Of a stretch of DNA of 64,000 bases, positions 15,828 through 22,532 are shown one piece after another. The stretch is taken from contig NZ_CAKZHQ010000004.1 in assembly GCF_936925435.1 (NCBI RefSeq), forward strand, positions 62,001 through 126,000, in the 5' to 3' direction. Origin of the DNA: an uncultured Ramlibacter sp. Its GTDB lineage: Bacteria; Pseudomonadota; Gammaproteobacteria; Burkholderiales; Burkholderiaceae_C. A program made the position numbers and the translations under genes. The notes beneath the pieces were generated by a model. The model ran no database searches, was not told the DNA's origin, and saw only the letters and a program-made list of their open reading frames with translations. The first letter of the stretch is position 1. Every line of letters begins with the position of its first letter.

Positions 15828-17096
15828 TCAGGTTGTAGCCCCGGCGAAATGGGCTTGGATAGCTATCGAATCTGTAGCGCCCGCAGTGGCTTGCGGGCGG
15901 TCGGGGTGCCAGCCCAGAACGGCCAGCAGGACGAAGAAACCGATCACGTAGGCCAGGGCGACGTGCCAGCCGCCCTTGACCCAGGCCCCCACCGAGCGGG
16001 CCTCGGGGTACATATTGGACAGGGCCACGCCGGCCGAGGAGCCGAACCACAGCATGGATCCGCCGAAGCCCACGGCATAGGCCAGGAAGCCCCAGTCGTA
16101 GCCGCCCTGGCGCAAGGCCAGCGCGGTCAGCGGGATGTTGTCGAAGACCGCGCTGACAAAGCCCAGGCCGAAGGCGGTCTGCCAGGAGGCCGCCGGCAGG
16201 CTTTGCACCGGCATCATGGCCGCGCACATCACCAGGGCCAGCAGGAAGATGCTGCCGCGCAGCGCGCCGGGCAGCAGGCTCCAGGCCGGACGGCGCCAGG
16301 GCGCGGTCGCCAGGATGGCCAGCCAGACGGCGATGCCGATGACCGGGACGCGTGTCAGCACCGAGGCGTCGGTGAGGTTGAAAAAGACGTTGGAACCGAT
16401 GGCGCAGGCCAGGATGATGACCACGATGGCCAGGCGCGGGCCCTCGAAGCGCGCACCGGCGGGCGCGTCTTTCATGATGGGCTGCAAGGCATGCTGCTGG
16501 CGCGCCGCGATCACGCCGAAGATCAGGGTCGCCACCACCGCCGCGACGTAGGCATCGACCACCTGCAGGGCCGGCACGCCGGCGATCCACATCATGGTGG
16601 TGGTGGTGTCGCCCACCACGCTGCCCGAGCCGCCGGCATTGCTGGCGGCAACGATGCCAGCCAGGAAGCCGATGTGGACCTTGCGCTTGTAGAGCACGGC
16701 CGCCATGGAGCCGCCGATCATGGCGGCGGCGATGTTGTCCAGGAAGCTGGAGATGGCGAAGACCAGCAGCAGCAGACACAGGCCGCCCTTCCAGTCGTCC
16801 GGCAGGAAGCGCGGCAGCAGCGCCGGCAGGCCGCTTTGCTCGAAGTGGTCGGCCAGCAAGGCGAAGCCCAGCAGCAGGCCCAGCAGGTTGGCCAGCGTCA
16901 CCCATTCATGGCCCAGCAGGCCGGCCAAGCCGGTCCAGCCCGGCGTGCCGGCGAAATCGCCCAAGGCGAGCTTGTAGCCGGCGATCACCACCACGCCGGT
17001 CAAGGCGACATACAGGGTCTGGTTGTGGAACAGCGCGACCCCGAGCAGGGTCAGCGCGAACAGCAGGAAATCAAGCGGAATACCGGCAATGGCCAT
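15828..17096 (-). CDS. NhaD/ArsB-superfamily sodium:proton antiporter-like transporter
   Basis: A 422-residue inner-membrane protein with about 12 hydrophobic segments. The paired motifs SSFLDNIAAAMIGGSMA and VFDNIPLTALAL resemble the substrate/ion-binding hairpins of the ion-transporter superfamily. GGSGSVVGDTTTTMMWIAG is strongly reminiscent of NhaD-type Na+/H+ antiporters. A citrate- or arsenite-type permease is the alternative. Residues 407-420 at the C-terminus (ATDSIAIQAHFAGA) are encoded by a 43-bp dispersed repeat, so the natural protein would end shortly after GWHPDRPQ. It starts a minus-strand run with the hydroxyacid dehydrogenase and rmuC. Confidence 0.8.
   Translation of the reverse strand: MAIAGIPLDFLLFALTLLGVALFHNQTLYVALTGVVVIAGYKLALGDFAGTPGWTGLAGLLGHEWVTLANLLGLLLGFALLADHFEQSGLPALLPRFLPDDWKGGLCLLLLVFAISSFLDNIAAAMIGGSMAAVLYKRKVHIGFLAGIVAASNAGGSGSVVGDTTTTMMWIAGVPALQVVDAYVAAVVATLIFGVIAARQQHALQPIMKDAPAGARFEGPRLAIVVIILACAIGSNVFFNLTDASVLTRVPVIGIAVWLAILATAPWRRPAWSLLPGALRGSIFLLALVMCAAMMPVQSLPAASWQTAFGLGFVSAVFDNIPLTALALRQGGYDWGFLAYAVGFGGSMLWFGSSAGVALSNMYPEARSVGAWVKGGWHVALAYVIGFFVLLAVLGWHPDRPQATAGATDSIAIQAHFAGATT
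15836..15878 (-). repeat. 43-bp twin-hairpin repeat, copy encoding the NhaD-like C-terminus
   Basis: On the minus strand it reads GCTACAGATTCGATAGC, a 7-base spacer, then GCCCATTTCGCCGGGGCTA. It is in the same orientation and same codon frame as the copy in the DUF3445 gene (ATDSIA versus AIESIA). It provides the last residues of the transporter, ending five bases from the stop codon. Confidence 0.8.
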
Positions 17097-17161
17097 GTCT
17101 CGGCATCGTTATTGTTGTGGAAGGCTTTGATGATACGGCTTCGCTCCTAGCCGCCTCAGCT

Positions 17162-17177
17162 GTAGGCAAGTGCCTAC
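17162..17177. promoter_or_regulatory. Perfect 16-bp inverted repeat upstream of csbD
   Basis: GTAGGCA-AG-TGCCTAC is a perfect palindrome with a 2-base centre, lying 106 bases before the CsbD start. Just downstream is a short direct repeat of CCGGTCC type. It is likely an operator or a stress-promoter element for the csbD transcript. The regulator is unknown. Confidence 0.5.
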
Positions 17178-17282
17178 GAAGGTGGTCCTGCCGGTCCTAC
17201 CGGTCCAGCCAGGGTGTCGCCATAAGGTTGCGGATGCAGCGGGCCACAGAGGCTTGCGCGACACAACCCAAGGAGAGCGAAG

Positions 17283-17504
17283 ATGAACCAGGACCGTATT
17301 GAAGGCAATTGGAAACAGGTCAAGGGCAAGGTCAAGGAGCAGTGGGGCAAGCTGACCGACGACGACCTCGACGTCATCGCCGGCAAGCGCGACCAGCTGC
17401 TGGGCCGCATCCAGGAGCGCCACGGCATCGCCAAGGACGAGGCGGAAAAGCAGGTCAAGACCTGGGAAGGCCGCAACCCCGATGTCATGTTCGAAAAGTA
17501 CTGA
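17283..17504 (+). CDS. CsbD-family stress protein
   Basis: A 73-residue hydrophilic protein of the CsbD family. The N-terminal NQDRIEGNWKQVKGKVKEQWG and the following LTDDDLDVIAGKRDQLLGRIQ are almost the family consensus. CsbD proteins are abundant general-stress proteins of unknown biochemical role, induced in stationary phase or by osmotic or oxidative stress. The ATG at 17283 follows an AGGAGAGCGAAG ribosome-binding region. Upstream lies a perfect 16-bp palindrome that may control it. The small secreted protein gene begins 25 bases downstream and is probably co-transcribed. Confidence 0.93.
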   Translation: MNQDRIEGNWKQVKGKVKEQWGKLTDDDLDVIAGKRDQLLGRIQERHGIAKDEAEKQVKTWEGRNPDVMFEKY

Positions 17505-17529
17505 ACCCCAACGCCACAAGGACCACACC

Positions 17530-17943
17530 ATGAACCGCACCCTCATCAGCCTCACCCTCGCCACCTGCCTGGGCTTTGCCGGCGCCGCCGGCGCCATGAC
17601 CAAGGAAGAACACAAGGCGCAAAAGGACAAGATCTCGGCCGACTACAAGGCCGCCAAGGAGCGCTGCGAGCCGCTCAAGGACAACGCCAAGGACATCTGC
17701 AAGGTGGAAACCAAGGGCGCCTATGACGTCGCCAAGGCCGACCTGGAAGCCCAGTACCAGCCCAGCCCCAAGCACGATGAAAAGGCCAAGCTGGCCAAGG
17801 CCGACGCCGCTTACGAGCTGGCCAAGGAAAAGTGCGACGACCAGAGCGGCAACGCCAAGGACGTGTGCAAGAAGGACGCCAAGGCCGCCCACACCAGCGC
17901 CAAGGCCGACATCAAGGCCACCAAGGCCGCTTCCAAGGGCTAA
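17530..17943 (+). CDS. Secreted Lys/Ala-rich protein with two Cys-pair modules
   Basis: A 137-residue protein with a clear signal peptide (MNRTLISLTLATCLGFAGAAGA), so it is probably periplasmic. The mature part is highly charged and helical. It contains two related modules, each with two cysteines about 13-14 residues apart: ERCEPLKDNAKDICK and EKCDDQSGNAKDVCKK. Each pair could form a disulfide that pins a helical hairpin. I recognise no named domain. Similar proteins are usually annotated as hypothetical in Burkholderiales. It directly follows csbD, which suggests an envelope-stress role, but this is inference. Confidence 0.75.
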   Translation: MNRTLISLTLATCLGFAGAAGAMTKEEHKAQKDKISADYKAAKERCEPLKDNAKDICKVETKGAYDVAKADLEAQYQPSPKHDEKAKLAKADAAYELAKEKCDDQSGNAKDVCKKDAKAAHTSAKADIKATKAASKG

Positions 17944-17973
17944 GGCAGGAGCGCGGCGCGCAGGCGCCGCTGC

Positions 17974-18699
17974 TCACTCCAGCCAGTGGGTGAACTGCTC
18001 CACCGCCTCGCGCGGCGTGTGGAAGCTGTTCACCTTTTCTTTTGTGTCGGCGTGGCCCAGCGCCATGCCGCAGACCAGCATCTCGTCCGGCCCGGCGCCG
18101 ATATGCGGCAGGATGATCTTGGCAAAGCCGTTCCAGGCCGCCTGCGGGCAGGTGTGCAGGCCGCGCGCCCTTGCCGCCACCATGATGCTTTGCAGGAACA
18201 TGCCGTAGTCCACCAGCGAGCCGCGGCCCATGACGCGGTCCAGCGTGAACATCAGACCCACAGGCGCGTCGAAGAAGCGGTAGTTGCGCCCGTGCTGGGC
18301 GTGCATCTTGTCCTTGTCGCCCTTGGTGATGCCCAGCAGGCCGTACAAGCCCCAACCGTTCTCGCGCCGGCGGTCGATGTAGGGCGAGACCCACTGGCTC
18401 GGGTAGTAGTCGTATTCCTCGCGGTACTGCACGGCCTGCGACGGGTCGGCGTAGATCGCCTCATGCGCGCTGCAGACCTTGTCGACCAGGCTGTCGCGGC
18501 TGGCGCCCTGCAACACATAAACCCTCCAGGGCTGGGTGTTGGTGCCCGAGGCGGCGCGGCTGGCCACCCGCAGAATGTCCTCGATGGTGCTGCGTTGCAC
18601 AGGCGTGGGCAGGAAGGCCCGCGCCGAGAAGCGGCTCTCGATGGCGGCGTCGACGCTGGCGGGATCGGCCACCACGGTGCTCACTTGCGGCTGGGTCAT
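17974..18699 (-). CDS. Nitroreductase family protein
   Basis: A 241-residue FMN-dependent oxidoreductase of the NfsB/FRase-like nitroreductase family. The N-terminal FMN-phosphate-binding pattern (AIESRFSARAFLPTPV) and SRAASGTNTQPWRVYVL are intact, as is the C-terminal MVCGMALGHADT that contacts FMN. These cytoplasmic enzymes reduce nitroaromatics or quinones with NAD(P)H. Its start overlaps the stop of the thioesterase gene as ATGA, so both are translated from one message. No clue to the physiological substrate is visible. Confidence 0.9.
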   Translation of the reverse strand: MTQPQVSTVVADPASVDAAIESRFSARAFLPTPVQRSTIEDILRVASRAASGTNTQPWRVYVLQGASRDSLVDKVCSAHEAIYADPSQAVQYREEYDYYPSQWVSPYIDRRRENGWGLYGLLGITKGDKDKMHAQHGRNYRFFDAPVGLMFTLDRVMGRGSLVDYGMFLQSIMVAARARGLHTCPQAAWNGFAKIILPHIGAGPDEMLVCGMALGHADTKEKVNSFHTPREAVEQFTHWLE

Positions 18700-19136
18700 T
18701 GCAGGGCTTCCAGAACGGTTTTCAAATTGCTTGGCAGCGCCGTCGGCCGGCGGCTGGCCTTGTCGACATAGACGTGGATGAAGTGGCCCTTGGCCGCCGT
18801 CATGGGCTCACCCTGGACGAAGATGCCGACCTCGTAGCGCACGCTGGACGAGCCGATGCGGGCCACGCGCAGACCGGCCTCGATGGTCTGCGGGAACTGC
18901 ACCGGGGCGAAGTAGTTGCACTGGGTCTCGATCACCAGGCCGATGGTCTGGCCGTGGTGGATGTCCAGCACGCCCTGCTCGATCAGGTGGGCATTGACCA
19001 CGGTGTCGAACCAGCTGTAGTAAACGACGTTGTTGACGTGGCCGTAGGCGTCGTTGTCCATCCAGCGCGTGGCGATGGTGCGAAAGGCCCGGTAGGCGCT
19101 GCGCGGCTCGGGCTGGGGTTTGCTTGTCTCGCTCAT
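18696..19136 (-). CDS. Acyl-CoA thioesterase (hot-dog fold, 4HBT)
   Basis: A 146-residue thioesterase of the YbgC/4-hydroxybenzoyl-CoA thioesterase type. The catalytic motif RWMDNDAYGHVNNVVYYSWFDT (around residues 25-45) carries the conserved Asp and the central HVNN signature of the hot-dog superfamily. Such enzymes hydrolyse short or aromatic acyl-CoAs in the cytoplasm. It is the first gene of a two-gene unit with the nitroreductase. Downstream of its 5' end, across 32 bases, lies the 3' end of atzD on the same strand. Confidence 0.9.
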   Translation of the reverse strand: MSETSKPQPEPRSAYRAFRTIATRWMDNDAYGHVNNVVYYSWFDTVVNAHLIEQGVLDIHHGQTIGLVIETQCNYFAPVQFPQTIEAGLRVARIGSSSVRYEVGIFVQGEPMTAAKGHFIHVYVDKASRRPTALPSNLKTVLEALQ

Positions 19137-19168
19137 TGCGCCAGATTCTGCCAGCGCCGGCGCCAGCC

Positions 19169-20260
19169 CTAGCAGCGGGCGATCACCGCCACCGGCCCGC
19201 CGCCGGCCGGCCCCTGGTGCTCGGCACCGCCCGAGACATAGACCATGCCGTGGCCGGCCACCGAGGCGATCACCGCACCGGCCGCGGCGCGGGCATGGCG
19301 GGTGGCGTTGATGTCGGAGTCGCCCAGCATGGTGTGGCGCATGCCGCGCACCTTGCCGTCGGGACTGGCCTCGGCCTTGGCAAAGACGTTGACGATGCGG
19401 CTGGCCGCGTCGGCGTCGGTGATGCCCAGCACCGCCATGGCCCGGCGCACCGCGGCCGCGTCGATGGCGTCGGCCATCACATCATGGGCGATCACCAGCG
19501 GGCTGCCGGCCTGGGCGCTCATGCCCATCACGATGACCACGTTGTGCTCGATCTCGATGCCGGCGGACGTCGATGCGACAGCGGAGGACAGGCCCCAGTC
19601 GCGCAGCACGGCAGCGTCGCCCGGCAATGCCTCGCCGATCTCGCCCAGCGCCAGCGCCACCCCCAACGCCGAGGCGCCGCGTGAATAGCCCATGGACTCG
19701 TAGGTGTCGGCCGTCGCCGGTTCCTGGCCGCGCGCACGGGCCGCCTCGATCTTGGCCTGCGTCAGCAACGGGCACTTGACCTGGACGAAATGCACGTCAC
19801 CGGCCGCGGCAATGCCGCCGTCGGCCATGGCCTGGCGCACGGCCGCGGCGGTCTCCTCGATCTGCGCGCGCCGGCCCATCTCCTCGGGCAGGAAGTCGCG
19901 CGTGAAGGCGATGCCGATGGACAGGCGTTTCTGGCCGGCCGGCGCGCCCTGCGCCGAGCGGCGCCGTGTGAACACCGTGATGTGCGGCGACAGCACGCCC
20001 TCGGTGCCGCCGGACATCACGAAGGCGATGCGGCGTCCGACATCGGCCGGCTCGAGATCCAGGTGGCGGCCCAACATGGCGGCCAGCGCCGCGGTGGCGT
20101 ACTCACGGGTGTAGTCATTGACGCAGCCATTGCCCTCGGTCTTGCCCATCACCGCCACGATGTCGGCCGCGGCGATCCGGCCCGAGGCGATCAGGTCCGC
20201 CAGGCCGGCCGTGTCACCGGGGCCATGGCAGGGAATGCGAACGACGTCGACGCTGTACAT
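19169..20260 (-). CDS. atzD: Cyanuric acid amidohydrolase (AtzD/TrzD type)
   Basis: A 363-residue ring-opening amidohydrolase, the exact length of AtzD, which opens the s-triazine ring of cyanuric acid to carboxybiuret. Three repeated domains are visible. The Lys/Ser pairs known for the family are present: Lys40 (VMGK) with Ser83 (VMSGGTEGVLSPH), and Lys162 (VQVKCPLL) with Ser232 (ASTSAGIE). A third Ser lies in GMVYVSGGAEHQGPAGGGP. Long stretches such as GKTEGNGCVNDYTREYAT match the AtzD sequence as I remember it, which argues against barbiturase. It diverges from an AtzR-like LysR gene that is followed by a BMP-type ABC importer. No biuret or allophanate hydrolase lies in the window. Confidence 0.92.
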   Translation of the reverse strand: MYSVDVVRIPCHGPGDTAGLADLIASGRIAAADIVAVMGKTEGNGCVNDYTREYATAALAAMLGRHLDLEPADVGRRIAFVMSGGTEGVLSPHITVFTRRRSAQGAPAGQKRLSIGIAFTRDFLPEEMGRRAQIEETAAAVRQAMADGGIAAAGDVHFVQVKCPLLTQAKIEAARARGQEPATADTYESMGYSRGASALGVALALGEIGEALPGDAAVLRDWGLSSAVASTSAGIEIEHNVVIVMGMSAQAGSPLVIAHDVMADAIDAAAVRRAMAVLGITDADAASRIVNVFAKAEASPDGKVRGMRHTMLGDSDINATRHARAAAGAVIASVAGHGMVYVSGGAEHQGPAGGGPVAVIARC

Positions 20261-20366
20261 GGTCAGGAGGCCTTTGCAGTGAGAGATAGCGGTGGATGGC
20301 GCAGCCGACGCAAGCGGCGTGCCAGTGATCGCTCCAGCTTGCCCCTGGTTTGCCTGCACTGCGCTG

Positions 20367-20381
20367 CCGATCCGGCATCGG
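20367..20381. promoter_or_regulatory. Inverted repeat between atzD and the LysR gene
   Basis: CCGAT-CCGGC-ATCGG is a perfect inverted repeat with a 5-base centre. It lies in the 140-base divergent region, 20 bases before the LysR start. It is a candidate LysR operator. The usual T-N11-A spacing is only approximate, so the assignment is tentative. Confidence 0.4.
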
Positions 20382-20400
20382 TCTTGCATCCGGCACGGGC

Positions 20401-21300
20401 ATGCAACACCACAGATTCCTCGACTATGTCGATGCAGTTGCCCGCTGCGGCTCCATGCGCGGCGCCGCCGAACAACTGCAGGTCGCCGCGTCGGCGGTCA
20501 ACCGCCGCGTGCAGGACCTGGAGCGCGAGTTGGGCACGCCGATCTTCGAGCGCCTGCCACGGGGCGTGCGGCTGACGGCGGCGGGCGAACTCTTCGTCGG
20601 CTATGCGCGCCGGCGCGCCGCCGACCTGGAGCACGTGCGCTCGGAGATCGAGGCGCTGCGGGGCCTGCGCCGCGGCCAGGTGAGCATGGCCGGCAGCCAG
20701 GCGCTGGCGCCGGTCTTCCTGCCGCGCGCCGTCGTCGATTTCCAGGCCCGCTTCCCGTCCGTGACCTTCGACGTCAAGGTGCTGGACCGCGACAAGGCCG
20801 TGCAGTCGGTGATCGACTTCGAGGTCGACCTGGCCCTGGTCTTCAACCCGCCCGCAGCACACGGCCTGCGGGTGCTGGCGCAGGCGCGGCAGCGCACCTG
20901 TGCGATCGTCGCGCCGGGCCACCCGCTGGCACGCCGCCCCAGCGTGCGCCTGAAAGACTGCCTGCAATACCCGGTCGCCCTGCCCGACGGCAGCCTCTCG
21001 GGCCGCAGCGTGCTGGACGACCTGCTGGAGAAGTCGTCGGTCCGGCCCGATGCAGGCCTGGTGTCCAACTCCTTCGAGATGATGCGCGGCTTCGCGCGCG
21101 AAGCCGGCGGCGTCAGCTTCCAGATCGAGATCGGCGCCGACGCCGGCATGGTGGCCGTGCCCATCGAGGAACGCAATCTTCCGCCGGCCCGCCTGGTGCT
21201 GCTGGCCTTGCGCGGCCGGGTGCTGCCGGTGGCGGCGGCGCAGTTCGCCGAGTTCATCGCCGAGCAGTTGGCGGGCGACCCAAAGACGGGACGCAAGTGA
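20401..21300 (+). CDS. LysR-family regulator, AtzR-like
   Basis: A 299-residue LysR-type regulator. The helix-turn-helix (GSMRGAAEQLQVAASAVNRRVQDLERELG) is followed by the inducer-binding domain. The N-terminus MQHHRFLDYVDAVARCGS resembles AtzR as I recall it. The context agrees: in Pseudomonas sp. ADP, atzR is transcribed away from the cyanuric acid genes and is followed by transporter genes. The ATG at 20401 is preferred over an upstream in-frame ATG at 20350 because it gives the family start. It probably senses cyanuric acid and activates atzD, perhaps with nitrogen-status input. Confidence 0.88.
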   Translation: MQHHRFLDYVDAVARCGSMRGAAEQLQVAASAVNRRVQDLERELGTPIFERLPRGVRLTAAGELFVGYARRRAADLEHVRSEIEALRGLRRGQVSMAGSQALAPVFLPRAVVDFQARFPSVTFDVKVLDRDKAVQSVIDFEVDLALVFNPPAAHGLRVLAQARQRTCAIVAPGHPLARRPSVRLKDCLQYPVALPDGSLSGRSVLDDLLEKSSVRPDAGLVSNSFEMMRGFAREAGGVSFQIEIGADAGMVAVPIEERNLPPARLVLLALRGRVLPVAAAQFAEFIAEQLAGDPKTGRK

Positions 21301-21344
21301 CCATCTCAGTGCGTCCGCCGCGCTGCGCGCACGCTTCCGAGCGC

Positions 21345-21393
21345 GTTGCCAATACGGCAACGGAGTGCAGCAAAAAAAAGCGCCGAGCGGCGC
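21345..21393. other. Two hairpins between the LysR gene and the BMP importer
   Basis: GTTGCC-AATAC-GGCAAC (21345-21361) is a perfect six-pair hairpin. It is followed by eight A and GCGCC-GAGC-GGCGC (21372-21393). Read leftward, the second is a good rho-independent terminator with eight T. No leftward gene needs it, so it may stop antisense transcription or separate the LysR transcript from the importer transcript. Confidence 0.45.
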
Positions 21394-21458
21394 GGCGCCC
21401 CAATCGACCTGCGGTCCACGCGATGCACGCGCGCAGACCTGCGGCAAGCCCTGGTTGA

Positions 21459-21474
21459 TGGCCTGCTTCTTGCG
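21459..21474 (+). promoter_or_regulatory. Sigma54-type promoter for the BMP importer
   Basis: TGGCCTGCTTCTTGCG carries the invariant GG and GC separated by exactly ten bases and a TTGC at -12. Transcription would start near 21485, about 19 bases before the importer's first ATG. Sigma54 use fits nitrogen-limited expression of a cyanuric acid uptake system. Confidence 0.55.
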
Positions 21475-21503
21475 AAAGCCACCCAACTTCACAGGAGTCT
21501 GAC

Positions 21504-22532
21504 ATGTCCACCCCCACCGCCCTGCCCCGCTTCAGCCGCATTGCCACCTCGCTCGCGCTCGCCGCGGCCGCCGTCTTCGCCGCACCGGCCGTGCTGGCCC
21601 AGGGCAAGGTCGCCATGCTGCTGCCCGGATCCATCAACGACCAGAGCTGGAACGCCGCCGGCTACAGCGCCATCACCAAGATGAAGGCCAAGGGCACGGA
21701 AACCATGTACTCCGAGAACGTCGCGCCGGCCGACCACATCGAGACCATGAAGGACTACGCGCGCCGCGGCTTCAACCCGGTGATCGGCCATTCGGGCCGC
21801 TTCCTGTCGGCGGCGCAGCGCGTCGGCCCCGAGTTCGAGAAGACCAGCTTCATCGTCGGCTCCGGCGGCGCCGGCGCCGGCAAGAACGTCACCGCGATCG
21901 ACTACGACAACGCCCAGGTCGGCTACCTGATGGGCGTGCTGGCCGCGCGCATGTCCAAGAGCGGCAAGATCGGTTCGGTCAACGGCCTGGAAGGCCTGCC
22001 CAACGTGGTCCAGCAGGTCGGTGGTTTCCGCCAGGGCGTCAAGAGCGTCAAGCCCACGGCCGAAGTGCGGGTGATCTACATCAAGGACATGGAGGACGCG
22101 GCCATGGCCAAGGAGGCTGCGCTGGCCCTGATCTCCGGCGGCGCCGACTTCGTCTTCGGCAAGCTCAATGCCGGCCACAACGGCATCGTCCAGGCCGCCA
22201 AGGAAAAGAATGTCTTCACCAGCGGCCGCTCCTTCGGCCATGCCGAGGCCGCGCCGCAGAACGTGCTGGCCTCCATCATCGAGAAGTGGGACGACATGTA
22301 TGTCGCAGCCGCCGGCGAGGTGCGCGCGGCGACACTCAAGCCCGAGCTCATCACCTACGGCTACGAGGCCAAGGGCGGCCCCGGCGCCGACCTGCTGTAC
22401 GCAGCCGACAAGGGCTATTCGCCGGTGGTGCCCAAGGAAGTCGTCGCCGAGATCGAGGGCCTGAAGAAGAAGTTCGCCAGCGGCCAGCTCAAGCTCAGCG
22501 TTGCCAGGGAAGACGCGCGCGGAGGCCTCTGA
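21504..22532 (+). CDS. BMP-family ABC transporter substrate-binding protein
   Basis: A 342-residue periplasmic binding protein of the BMP/PnrA (purine nucleoside receptor) family. The Sec signal peptide ends near AVLAQG at residues 30-33. The mature start GKVAMLLPGSINDQSWNAAGYSAI and the later MEDAAMAKEAALALISGGADFVFG are family-typical. BMP receptors bind nucleosides or related nitrogen heterocycles, so an s-triazine or pyrimidine/purine-like ligand is plausible given the adjacent atzD. It is the first gene of a tightly packed four-gene importer. The ATG has AGGAG ten bases upstream. Confidence 0.92.
   Translation: MSTPTALPRFSRIATSLALAAAAVFAAPAVLAQGKVAMLLPGSINDQSWNAAGYSAITKMKAKGTETMYSENVAPADHIETMKDYARRGFNPVIGHSGRFLSAAQRVGPEFEKTSFIVGSGGAGAGKNVTAIDYDNAQVGYLMGVLAARMSKSGKIGSVNGLEGLPNVVQQVGGFRQGVKSVKPTAEVRVIYIKDMEDAAMAKEAALALISGGADFVFGKLNAGHNGIVQAAKEKNVFTSGRSFGHAEAAPQNVLASIIEKWDDMYVAAAGEVRAATLKPELITYGYEAKGGPGADLLYAADKGYSPVVPKEVVAEIEGLKKKFASGQLKLSVAREDARGGL

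Noticed and set aside
12497..15838. A 1113-codon open frame on the plus strand
   Set aside because: It lies opposite the MFS, rmuC and hydroxyacid dehydrogenase genes, has the biased Gln/His/Gly-rich composition of an antisense shadow in high-GC DNA, and matches no family.
20297..20312. GG-N10-GC pattern upstream of the AtzR-like gene as a sigma54 promoter
   Set aside because: The spacing fits, but the -12 region reads GACGC without the T-rich element, and the site is about 90 bases from the start codon. The evidence is too weak.
21372..21393. Terminator for a leftward transcript
   Set aside because: The stem and eight-T run are good in leftward orientation, but no leftward gene lies to the right before 26063. 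It is listed only as a hairpin.
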